Assembly: GCA_002197995.1 (NCBI GenBank)
Contig: NGZR01000001.1
Coordinates: 6,820,001 to 6,884,000 of the forward strand
DNA: 64,000 nucleotides
Direction of reading: 5' to 3'
DNA from: Gaeumannomyces sp. JS-464
Lineage: Eukaryota > Ascomycota > Sordariomycetes > Magnaporthales > Magnaporthaceae
Both the position numbers and the translations under genes were made by a program. The first letter of the stretch is position 1, and each line of letters begins with the position of its first letter. Shown here piece by piece: positions 36,432-46,843 of this stretch. Below the pieces are notes generated by a model. The model was not told the DNA's origin, did not search any database, and saw only the letters and a program-made list of their open reading frames with translations.

Positions 36432-37372
36432 CCTTTTTTAATATTTTAAAAAGTTTTAGTTTTTTATAATTTTAATTTATATTCTCGTGTTTTGTTTTAA
36501 TATTACGTCGAAAAAGATAAACGCTATTTCCTTTTTTAAAAATCAGTTTTTTCGATTTCTTTTTTTTATTTAAATGGTTATACGTGTATAACTTTTTTTT
36601 GTTTAGAAATGTTTATACAGTTTAGTAAGCTCCGTTATTTGTATTTCCGTTATTAAAGCATATTTTTCCTATTTTTCTATTTTGGGTTTTTTATACGTTA
36701 CGGCGTAAATTTGTAATTTGTATAAAATGGTGTTTTTCCCGTATTTTTATAAATTAAATTGTTATAAGCGAATTAAGTTATAAAAAGTAGTTATACCTAA
36801 TCGTTTTATTTGTAGTTAACGTAATAACGTAAATATTGCTTTATGGTTTAATTCGTTCGTTTCGTTTATCCATTTGTTTAAAAGTGGTAAACTGTAAATA
36901 AAAAGTGTTTAGCTTTTAACAAAACCGTAAGTTTTTTTTAAAACTTGCTTATAAATAGCTTATTTTTATCCGTAATTAAACGGTTCGACGTACCGTATTC
37001 CGCTATTACGTGCTTAATAAAAACATACATTAATTTGGTAACGTTACTGCTTTTTTTATACGGTAGGAATAAAGCGTATTTAACAAGCCTATTTATTACT
37101 ATTAGTACATTATCGTATTTTACTTTAATTATTAGTTTTTTAAATTAGGAAAGCTTAATAACAAAGTTTATAATAACTTTTTGCCATGCTTTGCTAAACG
37201 TTAGCAAGGGTTGCAATAAGCCGTAAAGTTTATATTTATTGGTTTTGTTTTTTAGCACAGTTTTTGCAATTTTTTATCGCGTTTTGTATTTTAGCCCGAG
37301 TTCCCGCGAATTTGTAATGTTATTATAACCGTTTTTATATTTTTGGTTACGTTTTAATAGCTATATACCAAC
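36432..37372 (-). mobile_element. gypsy family 1, copy C fragment (integrase), inverted
   Basis: This is the reverse complement of about 29270-30200 of copy A. The minus strand of 36945-37148 carries the integrase core equivalent to 29486-29689. Copy B inserted into it, so the part of copy C that encodes the chromodomain end lies beyond the left edge of the window. Its other edge, 37372, is abrupt and meets an LTR start. Confidence 0.85.
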
Positions 37373-37520
37373 TGTTACGGCCAGCGTGCAAGCTTTAAAA
37401 TAGCAGGACAGGAAGGCTTTAAGTGGTGCTTTTGCCCCGTACCAAAACACGTGGAGTTACGTAGTTCGAGCAGGATTTATAAATTTGTAATAGTTAAAAA
37501 CAAGGCGATAAATTATATAA
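37373..37520 (+). repeat. truncated family-1-like LTR
   Basis: It begins TGTTACGGCCAGCGTGCAAG and follows the first 150 bp or so of the family 1 LTRs, with an intact-looking CAAAACACGTGGAGTTACG stretch. It then diverges before the tandem-repeat zone. No matching end or target duplication was found downstream, so it is a fragment. Confidence 0.65.
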
Positions 37521-37539
37521 GTAATTTCTTTTGGTAAAA

Positions 37540-39520
37540 TCCGCGAAATATATTCCTAAAAAGTAACCCCGGCCTATTAAACAACGTTGTTAAAATTAAA
37601 AAGGTTTATTATATATTAGGAAATGTTTTTTAATATTTAAATTCTTTTATTTTTTTTACGTTACGGTAATGCTTTAAAACGTTTCAAAATAGTTTTTAAA
37701 AAGCGATAGCATACTTTTGCTACGAATCGGTTAAATTCGACCGTTTTACTATGCTTAATCGTTAATACTGCCAAATTTAAACCTTGTTTGTAAAAAGTAA
37801 TTCGATTTAATTAATTTTAACCACGTTTTACAAAAAGCTATCGGCATAAATTTCCATATAAGACGTAATACGCAATTACTAAGGTTTAAACTAGGATAAA
37901 TCCCTTTTATCGTAAATGGAAAGCTTATTAAAGTAAACTGGATTAATATTAATAGCGGGTCGTAATATTTGGCTAAAAGCTTTAATAAAAGCCTTTAACG
38001 TAGCATTTTAAAAGTCGTTTTTTAATCCTCCCTATAGCGTTCGTTTTAATAAGCGATTATCCTTATCGTTTTTACTATCGTCGTCGTCGGAATCCCCGTT
38101 TAAAACTGCTGTTACAAATGGTCGTTTTAGTAAACCTTGTAAAAGTTTTTTAACCTAGCTAAAAAAGCTTTTAAAATAGTATAATCCTATTTGCGCGGCG
38201 TTAAACTGCCGAACGGTTGCGTTAAAAATGCGACGGATTTATTCCTTTTGCAAATTTTCCGTAGTTAAACGAGGGTTATTTAATGCCTTTTTTTCTTATA
38301 GTAAAAGTGCAAAGTTTAGCAGCATTAATGCGTTAATCGCGATTTTTTAAACCCTGGCGGCAACGTTTAACGAAAAGTATTTGGTTAAAAAAACGGCTAG
38401 CTTTTGCTTATAACCGAATAATTTTAAATATTACTAAGCGAATATTAAAGTTTTGCTTTGCCTTTATTTAAACTGCAAATCCAGTTACAGCTTTTTCGAT
38501 AGCCGGGCGCAGGGCTTAAAGGTTAGCGATTTGGGTTTTTTTTTAACCTGCTTATATTTCCACGTTCGCTTAAAAAATGGCGAATCGGTTATATAAAGCC
38601 GTAAACCGTTTTTGCTGCTATTCCGTTACGTGTTAAAGCTTTATTAAAACCTGGGTACGGATTTGTTAATTCTCCGTAAGCGTTGTAATTATAACCTAAA
38701 CTTATTAAGCGAAAATTTGGCTTTTAATAATAATTCGGCTTCGAAATTGCTTTTGTTATTTTTTAAATAAAATTTACCCGGCTTTTAAAAAGCTAATAAC
38801 GGCATTATATTAAATTGCTATAGCTTTGTAATGTTTTTTAAAAATAGCGATTTTATCGTGTTTTAAAAAGCGGTTTTAGCTAACATCGTCGGTAAAAGCA
38901 ACGATAGCGTTATAAGCGTTAGTAAATCTTTTTTAAACCGCGACGGCCCATTTAAATAGCGTAACGACATATTTTTACCGTATTATAAGCCCGGTTATAA
39001 TTAAAACGCGTTTAAAGCTAAAAAGTGCTTTGTATAAAATAAAAGCTCCTAACACATTGTTTATAACGTGTTTTTTTCGTTTTAATCCTAAACCTGAAAA
39101 TCTCGCGGGTTTTAAGGTTAAATCCCAAAGGTTTAACTATTTTGCTATTAAGGTTAAAGTAATTAGCACGATTAATATAGCGATACAAATCCCCGCTACC
39201 GTTTTAACTGCTTAATGCGATTATTAAAAGACGTTTAAAAGCTCGTAATCGCCCGGTTTTAACGGAGGAAAAAAGCGAGGTTTTTTTCCTTCCAAAATAA
39301 AAACTCTTTTTTAAACAACTCGTTTTTAAACTCGGTAATTAAAGCAATAGGTACGTGTTATTAAAAGGCGCTAATTACAGTGGTAAACGCAGTTAACTGT
39401 AAGCTAGCCGGCTGCAAGGTCGTAAAGTGCTTCGTGGTTTAACAACTGATAAAGTTTTACCAGTTTAAACAGTCGCGGGGTAATGCGGGGTATGGATTAG
39501 CTAAATAGTATTTTCCAAAG
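37540..39520 (-). pseudogene. Decayed long reading frame of unknown function, minus strand
   Basis: Reading the minus strand with TAA/TAG taken as RIP-altered CAA/CAG/TGG gives one nearly continuous frame of roughly 600-650 codons. Features seen are a hydrophobic membrane-like run VKTVAGICIAILIVLITLTL near 39150-39210, a later basic stretch, an acidic run NGDSDDDDSKNDKDN near 38060-38110, and a C-terminal part with AININPVYFNKLSIYDK, YMEIYADSFL and LNLAVLTIKHSKTVEF. It has no RT, integrase, DDE or recombinase motif that I recognise. It may be a repeated gene or the cargo of another element caught by RIP. Confidence 0.5.
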
Positions 39521-39670
39521 CTTAAAAGGAAAAATAATAGGTATTACTAAACGGTTCTAAATAAAATAAAAATTATTTATTATAAAAGTGCAATGCAAGC
39601 TTAAAAAGGGAATTTTTATTATAAAAGCTAATAATCTTTTATAGCCTTAAAAGATGCTTAAAAAGCCAGA

Positions 39671-39990
39671 ATTTGCAAAAAGGGCCTGTAAAGAGAGCAG
39701 GGATTATATAAACAGATCCTTATGGTTCGTGCTAAGGGCCCGGCTACTCCTGTTGCTGCCGTTAGCTCGATTGGTAGCCCCATCTGAACGACTGGCTCTA
39801 CCCGGCCGGCGCTGATTTAACGCATGCGCTCGGACCACTAGGTCGTTTAAGGCCATTCCCAAATATCGTCGGGCACCTCCGTGTGACACTTCCTGGGGGC
39901 TTAGACCCCGGCACACCGGTTTCCGCCGCGCTTAATGGTGCCCACCTAGGTATAGACTTTCCTAACCACGTTCCACGCCCTTCTTTATTT
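39671..39990. other. GC-rich segment, no gene recognised
   Basis: Composition jumps to GC-rich at about 39720 with no sign of RIP. Open frames on the minus strand (39704-39916, 39798-40058) are Arg/Ser-rich and match nothing I recognise. It may hold upstream exon or intron sequence of the broken oxygenase gene that follows. The stretch CCTAACCACG...TTTATTTAG (39961-39992) looks like an intron end with a CTAAC branch point. Confidence 0.45.
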
Positions 39991-39992
39991 AG

Positions 39993-40272
39993 GCGACATG
40001 ATGCAGTACATGACCACTCGTACCTCCCATCGACGCCGCACAAGGTCGGACTCAACACGGCGGAGCGCTTTGCATTCGCCTACTTCTAGGAGCCCAGCTT
40101 CCAGGGCGTGTGCAAGCCGCTGCCGAGCTACGAGGCGGGCCAGGAGCCGCGCGACGGCATCCACTACGGCACGCACTTTACAAACATGTTCCTGCGCAAC
40201 TACCCGGACCGCATCACCACGCAGCGCCTGCTGGCCGAGGGTCGTCAGCGCAAGCTTTCCGAGCCGCGTTAA
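39993..40272 (+). pseudogene. 2-oxoglutarate/Fe(II) dioxygenase C-terminal fragment, broken
   Basis: The plus reading gives GDMMQYMT, then after a one-base frame change YLPSTPHKVGLNTAERFAFA, then YF, a TAG stop, EPSFQGVCKPLPSYEAGQEP and RDGIHYGTHFTNMFLRNYPD, RITTQRLLAEG, with a final TAA at 40270-40272. This is the C-terminus of an isopenicillin-N-synthase-like oxygenase: the GD(L/M)MQ motif, the third iron-ligand His in TPHKV, and the Arg of the 2-oxoglutarate clasp (ERF). The family is usually about 350 residues. Here only about 95 remain, with a frameshift near 40018 and an internal stop, so it is a relic. It is GC-rich and not RIP-mutated. An exon boundary (TTTATTTAG before 39993) fits. 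Confidence 0.72.
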
Positions 40273-40542
40273 GGACCATGCCGCCCCCACCACAGTGGGA
40301 TGTCTCCGCCGCGTGGGCCGGTGAGGCGAGGATGTGAATGGGTTGGGGTGTGATCCGTGCTCAAGATTGAACGGTACCGGCTTTCTTTTTGACGGACGTG
40401 TGATTGTAAGCGGGAAAAGGGTGAAAGGGTCAGATTGTCAAATCGTTCCGCATGTTGTTCTTGGTTTTCGATTTGTTTTGTTTTTCCCCAGCGTAACGAG
40501 TCTTAACGATTAAGGAGAATGCTCGAAGTCAAACGTTAAATA

Positions 40543-41358
40543 AGTCAGTGCACCCCTGTCCGGCACCCCCCTGTCCGGCACCCATTTCCCCATACAAACG
40601 GGTAAAAACTCACGGTTTTAACAAGGCAATTAAAAATCGAATAAAAATCGCAAAAATATAAATTAAAAAGGGTAATGAAATTTAAAAGCGCAATTTTTAA
40701 TATATAATAAAAAGATATTATTTATACTTTGTTACGGGCAATAAGTTTACATATTAATTAAAAGTTAAAAATTACAAATAAATTATATGTAAATAAAAAA
40801 CGGTAATAATTTTATAATTATTATGTAAATTTTATTACAATAAATTTATACGGGTTTATAAAGCTAAAATACGTAATATAATTAAAAAATTAAATTTACA
40901 TAATTTTTTTATAATTTTTAAAAACCAATGTTCCAATACACTGTGTAATATACTGTGTGAATTTTATATATCCGGGTAATTACGTAATATATATATATAT
41001 AAATATTATACGTTAAAATCTGCGATTTTATATACATAATGTAAAAAACCGCATTTTTATAACTTATATAATTAAAAAGTTATTAGCAATTTTTTAATGT
41101 TATAATTTTTATATAATTTATTAGCAAACCTTAACATTTTGCATATATTTACTTTATTGCTTAACCGTTAATATTAAAACCTATAATAAATTTACTATTA
41201 TATATTTTTACTTTTGAGCTTTATTAATATTGTCATCGTTCACTTTTCTGATTTTTATCCGATTTTTAATTGCGTTGTCAAAACCCCGAGTTTTTACCCG
41301 TTTGTATGGGGAAATGGGTGCCGGACAGGGGGGGTGCCGGACAGGGGGTGCACTGACT
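40543..41358. mobile_element. 816-bp non-autonomous TA-flanked DNA transposon (pogo/Fot1-like MITE)
   Basis: Terminal inverted repeats start AGTCAGTGCACCCC at 40543 and mirror it at 41358, with TA on both sides (40541-40542, 41359-41360) as in Tc1/mariner-pogo elements. The near-perfect TIR is about 70 bp, and similarity continues imperfectly to about 115 bp. Each TIR contains a doubled subterminal motif CTGTCCGGCACCC. The interior of about 570 bp is over four-fifths A+T by eye, has no ORF of note and includes a (TA)n run at 40987-41001. Fungal Fot1/pogo TIRs likewise begin AGTCA. RIP of the core is inferred. Confidence 0.82.
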
Positions 41359-41360
41359 TA

Positions 41361-44309
41361 GGCCCGTACTCGAGTGAAGAAACGTGTCGTTTCCCCATAA
41401 GCGTATTTCTTATCCTACTAGACAAAGGCGGTCAAGAGGAGAAACCACACAAATGAATCGCTTGTGATTGGGAGGCAGGCGAATATTTTCGCTGGCACGC
41501 CGTTCGGGGTGTGCAATGCACCTAAACTAAAAGAAGGGCCAGGGAGAATAAAAGATGCTGGCTGTTGAAGCCGGGGTTTATCTGCAAATTGGACGGTTTC
41601 GGCAAACACCGTATCAATCCCTCCCAGCACCTGCATACACACAAACATCATTGGGCCAAAGACGCCTTCCAAGGGGAGAGAAGAGCACGGGCACAGACTC
41701 GGCCGATAAGCATGTGAGCCGAGAGCAACCGAAGGGCAAGTATTCCCCTGTATGCTGGGGCGCGTGGCTGTCATTGTGCGTTTTGGGAAATCCCCACGAC
41801 CGACAATAGAACCTTTCGGTTCATCCCCGCACAGGTGTTCAAGGCAAACATCAACCTGGGCTTCAAATTAGACTTTCGTTTGCCAGCACAGCAAAACACC
41901 AATCCAGCGCAGGAGTTGTTAGTAGGTCCTGGCGAGGTGTTCTCGATTACAGCCACCTTCGGAGGCTGACTGCTCCGAACAACAGCCCGAACTTGCAGCT
42001 CGCCTGGTTGCAGAAAGTCCCGAGTCGTAAGGCACGTCTCTTGCTCCCTGAGGCCGACTCGAGCAGCACATAACCTGGAGTGGCAGGATCCACACGCTGC
42101 CAGGGGTTTGGTGCGCGCTGCAGACGGCAGGGTGCGTTGCGTCGACGACGCATGTGCGCGGCGCCGCAGACGCACAACTATGGAGACCGATGAGACACCG
42201 CCGCCTCGGAGACAGATGCTCGATGACCTCTAGGTCGGCATGGCGGGCGATTCCGATGAATTTTATGGGAGATTGTGCTGCTGCAGTGCAGCTGAGCTAA
42301 GGGGCGGCCATGTTGTAATACTACTGGACATGTATTCGGGGTTTTTTTCCGTGCGGAAAGAACACCGAAGAATATCGGCTACGGCAGGGGATCGTTCTGG
42401 AGGACTCACGCGATTTGAGTTGGTGGGTGCAAAAGTGTGCAAAATTACAGGGGCATATTGCCCTTGCATGCATGCCCGAGCACGAACAGCTTGCAGTGTC
42501 TGCCACCCCCGCGCAAGTCTTTGCTATGTAATATCACATGAGATAATTATCGTCTTCGCCAAGGTGCCGTTGTGAAAGCCTGCAATGTCTCACCTGGATT
42601 TGGGAGTAAGAAAACCGTGACGCGCACAAAGATGAAAAGTACTTTTCGAGACAGTTGTGAAATAATTACTTTTCCCTAGCAGAGTGTTGTGCTGTTTTAA
42701 AGATTTATGACTTTGGATTTAGGAAAGGTAGCTGCGCGAGAATTTGTATTCAAATTATTTGGCACAAGCCTCCTAAGGTTTTTATTTTTTTTATTTTTTT
42801 ATTTTTTTTAAAAAAAAGGTTGGTCGATATTTAGGTCGTGTCTGTTTCGTCAGCCTCTTCCTCTGTTTATGCATGCAAATTCCAATAAATGCTGGTTAAC
42901 ATGTTAATCAACTTATTGCAAGGGTACCTATTACTTTAACACCTGGTATGAAAAGTTTAACCACGTGCCAAGACCTTTGTAGGACTTCGCAACGTTAACA
43001 GGCATTTGCCGGGCTTGAGGCTGTAAACGCGGATTTTCTACTTACAGGGCGCCCTTAAAATTTATTTCTGCGCACCCTGCTGGCGGTTATGGACAATTGT
43101 TGACGGTAAACAGCGTGAACCGAACAGGGTCTTTCTGAAGCGTGATCAAACCCCTAGGAGGTCTTATACTAACAAGCCTAGTAGTCCTCGCGTCCCTGTC
43201 CTCACGAATTTGCCGCCGTCAACGTGCAAACCTTAACAGCATTTATTAGCAGCAAGTATCATTAAGAAATCAAACTCATCTCAGGTGCAGGATATTGCTT
43301 CCAAGAGACGAGTCACTAAGGGCCGGGTTGCAAAGAAATTCGTAATTCCTTTCACAACTTTAAGAAGTCAAGTCAAACAGCTTCTTAGAAAAGGCTTTAG
43401 CTGGATCTCCATTGCGATAAAGCTTGTGGGCCTACAATAGTTCCGCAGGGTTTTAAAACTCTGACCATGACATAAAAACCTGTTAACCTGTGAGGACAGC
43501 CTACGAATGCTGGCGGACCACGCACTCCGGCGATGTAACGAGAGATGCTTGAACAGAGGAAAGACGTGCACCGAGAAGAGGCAGGAGGAATGTCTCCGCA
43601 AGAGAATCAAGTCACCAGATACCCGGAAATGTTAGAGAGCGGGCTCTGTAGCTCTGTGCCGACGATAAGGAGACGTCGGTCAATGGGGAGACGCTAAACC
43701 AAGATCACTCACACGGGTAGGCCTTGTCCTTGAGGAGCGAACAGCCGCTCTGACCTAATAGCCGGCTTCGCCATGTAGGATCGAGGTTATTGCCAGCGGA
43801 GATGTCGGTGAGTCGAGGCGACGGCTCGGCGGTGATCGGAGCCAACACCCGTCGCATCGAGTCTGAATTCCTCCGGGCGGATTGACCACGTCCGCGCCCA
43901 GGCGAGTCTCTTGCATATAGGCTTAGGTCGAGTCAGCGAGTCCCGTCGACTGGAACCGTCCGGTTACCCCGACGTGGACGGCGCTAAAGGAGCCGAGAGG
44001 CGGAGTTGGAGTTGGAGTTGTAGTGCCAAGGCGAAACCGCGGAGCTTCTGCGTGGACGTTGCATTCTGCCCAGGTCGAATGTCACCTCGGCGCCGTTGTA
44101 CCGGATAACGGCCAATATCAGGCGACGGAAGCTGATTGCGGCAGCGCCCGATTTGAGATTCTGGGGCTTCTTTCAAGTGCCGGCGAACCTCGATATCAGA
44201 GACCGTTCGATCGTCGATAGATTGCAGCTACGCGCTAATCGCAGAGCCACGTCCCGACGGTTGATATTGCAAGATCCCAATGTTGTGGTCGAGCTCGCAC
44301 CCGCCCGCA
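41361..44309. other. Intergenic region, no supported gene
   Basis: This is mixed-composition unique DNA. Short frames occur (for example 41418-41774 minus, 41771-42175 minus, 42240-42575 plus) but lack recognisable domains, start context or splice support. A homopolymer-rich T/A tract lies at 42780-42822 and a GGAGTT triplication at 44002-44019. A CTGGGG at 44161-44166 and its complement at 44363-44368 fit the loose CRE1 carbon-repression consensus SYGGRG, which would suit the LPMO gene downstream but is weak evidence. Confidence 0.5.
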
Positions 44310-44315
44310 TATAAA
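44310..44315 (+). promoter_or_regulatory. TATA box of the AA9 LPMO gene
   Basis: TATAAA lies in CGCATATAAAGTCG, 149 bp upstream of the ATG at 44464. The transcript leader between them is pyrimidine- and A-rich, as usual in highly expressed fungal genes. Confidence 0.55.
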
Positions 44316-44463
44316 GTCGTCTACTTGACCGTCACTCGAAAGATCTGGCGACTCCTATCCTCCCCCAGACACAGCCTCGCATCCACTCTTGACTGCAGTG
44401 TGATCGAAACCCCTGCAACTGCCTTTTTGTCTCCCCTTCATCGCTCCCTACGCACAGCCAAGG

Positions 44464-45470
44464 ATGCAGCTCAAGCTCGCATCTCTGGCCACGTGGGTCC
44501 TGGCGGCCCTGCCCGTCGCTCAGGCGCACTACCGGTTCAGCAAGCTCATCGTCGGCGGGCGGCTGTCCAACGACTTCGAGTATATCCGCGAGAATAGCAA
44601 TGGAATTATGCCGACCAAGCAGTTCCTGCGGCCCAGCGACGACTTCCGCTGCAACTCGGGCTCCTTCGCCAACGCCGGCCGGACCAAGGTCGCAAAGGTG
44701 GCCGCTGGCGACAGGCTCGGCTTCGAATTGTGGTATTATGCCACAATGCGACACCCAGGCCCTTTAACCATTCACATGTCCAAAGCGCCCGGTGATGTCC
44801 GCCAGTATAAGGGCGACGGCGACTGGTTTAAAGGTGAGAGTGGCTGCCGGCCCATCTCCTTATTTACTGCTGTCAATGCCTTAACTGACGAACGATCGGC
44901 GCTATCACCACAGTCCACCAGATGATCATCTGCCGCGGCCCGACCGGCGGATACCTGGACGACAAGGACTGGTGCACCTGGGACTTGGCCCAAGTCCACT
45001 TCACCATCCCCAAGGACACGCCTCCAGGACAGTACCTCGTCCGCATCGAGCATATCGCCCTGCACGGCGCCCAAAGCGGCGATACAGAGTTCTACTTTGA
45101 GTGCGCGCAGGTCGAAGTCACGGGCAACGGCAACGGGCGGCCGGGCCCCATGGTTAAAATCCCGGGGCTTTACGACTCCAACGACCCGGCGCTGCGCTAT
45201 TTCATCTACGGCGCCCGCAACTACCCCTACACCAACGTCGGCAAGCACACCGTCTGGACCGGCGGCAACGGCGGCACCTCCAACACCAGTCCGGCTCCGA
45301 ACAATCCGGCCCCTAACAACCCGACCCCGAACCAGCCGCCCAGCGGCGGCTCGGGCGCCACCGCGCCGCTGTGGGGACAGTGCGGCGGGAGCGGCTGGAA
45401 TGGTGCGACGCAGTGCGCTGAGGGGTCGTGCAAGGCCTCCAACGAGTGGTACTCGCAGTGTGTGAAATGA
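44464..45470 (+). CDS. AA9 lytic polysaccharide monooxygenase with C-terminal CBM1
   Basis: This is a secreted copper enzyme that oxidatively cleaves cellulose or related β-1,4-glucans. Exons are 44464-44833 and 44914-45470, with an 80-bp intron (GTGAGA...CACAG), giving 308 residues. A signal peptide (1-21, ending VAQA) exposes His22, the N-terminal ligand of the histidine brace. His97 (in MRHPGP) is the second ligand, Tyr184 (in EFYFECAQ) the axial Tyr, and His174 (in EHIALHG) the conserved second-sphere His. Cys63 and Cys187 match the usual AA9 disulfide. The residue two before the axial Tyr is Glu182, where most AA9 have Gln. An Asn/Pro/Ser linker (about 240-273) leads to a CBM1 (274-308) with WGQCGG, GW and EWYSQC; its middle Cys loop is one residue short. 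It stands alone, 3.1 kb from the DNA transposon. Substrate and C1/C4 preference cannot be read from the sequence. Confidence 0.95.
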
Positions 45471-46538
45471 GACGGTTGGGCTGCGGCGCGGGAGGCAGCC
45501 TAGTGCTCTGTAGACGTCCAGTCGAGAGGCCTTTGAAGGATACCTAGGTAGCAGTGGTTCGTCAAGTCCATGCAGCAAGCTGTCGTCAAGAGGCGGGCGG
45601 GGCGATAGCCAAAGTTGTACAGAGTGTTTTCGATACAGTTTGTGTTCTGCCCTTCTCAGCTTCAAGAACATTTGCCCTCTTGACATACCGAGTCTTTTGC
45701 CGATTCCTTGCGGGAACTTTTGTCCTATGGGCTGCTAAATCCTGCTGGAAACGAGACTCATGAACCACGCGCCGCCGCAGCGATGCGCGGCTTGAGCAGG
45801 AGCGCCGACAAGAAAACCCGGCCTCGCAAGCTTTAGGACCGCCACGCTCGACGTCAAGCCAAAGGCTGATTCACGGGACCGGTGTGATCCGGCGAACTAA
45901 GGGGCTGCTGTGATTCTAGATTCTCCGAGAAGAGGAGAATATGGATGGGTATGTGGCGCTTGATGTGACGAAACCCTCCAGCAGCTGCCAGGGCTGGGGC
46001 CAACTACCGAGACGGGTTCGAGGTCCGGATCGCTGATTGCGGCAAACATGATGCCCCAAACCAGAGCCAATGCTGGGAGGCTTCGGGTTTCAGAGTCCGT
46101 CGTCCAGACGTCGAATTGATTGGAGCTGAGCGAGGAACGACCAGGAACCCCTGAGGTCTGTGGGTAGCGCATACCGGACGAACAGACCATCCTCAGCGCC
46201 CTGGACGAAGCCGACGATCAAGCTGGAAAGCCTGTGTTTTTACGTCTTGCCGCTCGCGGTTGATGTTTATTGTGCGATTGCTTGTTCTGGCGTCTCCACG
46301 CTCCCCACGATCAGGTGAGGGAATCCGACATGGTCTACCAGCGGAGCTCGCGCACGTTTCAGAGGCTAAACATGCGTAAATCTGCTCAGAAGACCTCGGA
46401 CAGGGCTGGTCGGGGGTGATGTGTCTGTTGGGCCTGGGCAGGGCGTCGATGACGTCGGTCCTTCGCATCCTGAGACGGTTTGGGATTTGCCCTGCTCGCC
46501 GTCGTGGTCTGGATGCCGGGAGAAGTCGGGCCAAAGCA
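45471..46538. other. Intergenic region, no supported gene
   Basis: This is the LPMO 3' flank and upstream region of the next gene. Open frames on the minus strand (45897-46190, 46193-46594) are composition-driven and carry no recognisable motif. I see nothing else here. Confidence 0.55.
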
Positions 46539-46544
46539 TATAAA
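46539..46544 (+). promoter_or_regulatory. TATA box of the small surface-protein gene
   Basis: TATAAA in AGCATATAAAGCG lies 300 bp upstream of the ATG at 46844. The long leader could contain a 5'UTR intron. This is assigned by sequence and position only. Confidence 0.4.
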
Positions 46545-46843
46545 GCGAAGCCGCCGTCTCTCGACTCGTCCCTGGGACAGACCATCCAGCCCACGGCGCC
46601 CGCTCAAGCCTAGTTCATTTATTTCTAGTCGCAGCTGAGCTGGACCTTCCGTGTTAGCCATCAAGCTGCTGGCCAGCGCCACGATTTCTTCGAACCAACG
46701 CACTTACTGCCGCCACCGCGGGACCATTTTTGGACACCTCAATACAAGAAGCGTCCTGGTCTACCCAGCTCGTCTTTCTGTCGACCGCACGGCCACATAG
46801 AGCTTCACTCGGGCACCCTGCACACCACTTCCCAGCCCCAACA

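Larger units (their letters stand above)
1..39670. repeat. RIP-mutated nested retrotransposon block
   Basis: The block is very AT-rich, TpA-rich sequence in which retrotransposon protein frames can be followed only by reading through many TAA and TAG codons. These are the codons expected when CAA, CAG or TGG are hit by C-to-T or G-to-A change, which is the signature of repeat-induced point mutation in Pezizomycotina. At least six LTR elements or fragments are nested here, and their boundaries are given in separate entries. Two LTR pairs differ almost only by transitions. Composition changes sharply near 39670, where unique GC-rich DNA starts. Such blocks are normally heterochromatic; that is inference here. 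Confidence 0.93.

Noticed and set aside
1..39670. Starship-type giant transposon
   Set aside because: No tyrosine-recombinase captain gene or cargo gene set was seen. All recognisable content is LTR retroelements.
39998..40324. 108-codon Arg/Ser/Thr-rich plus frame
   Set aside because: It is a shifted frame of the oxygenase relic. The neighbouring frame matches the family far better.
42240..42575. 111-codon plus frame starting MAGDSDEFYG
   Set aside because: No homologous family recognised, several antisense rivals, no promoter or splice evidence. Left as intergenic.
44772..45686. 304-codon open frame on the minus strand
   Set aside because: It lies antisense over the AA9 gene. Its openness follows from the GC-rich third positions of the real gene; it has no recognisable domain and crosses the verified intron.
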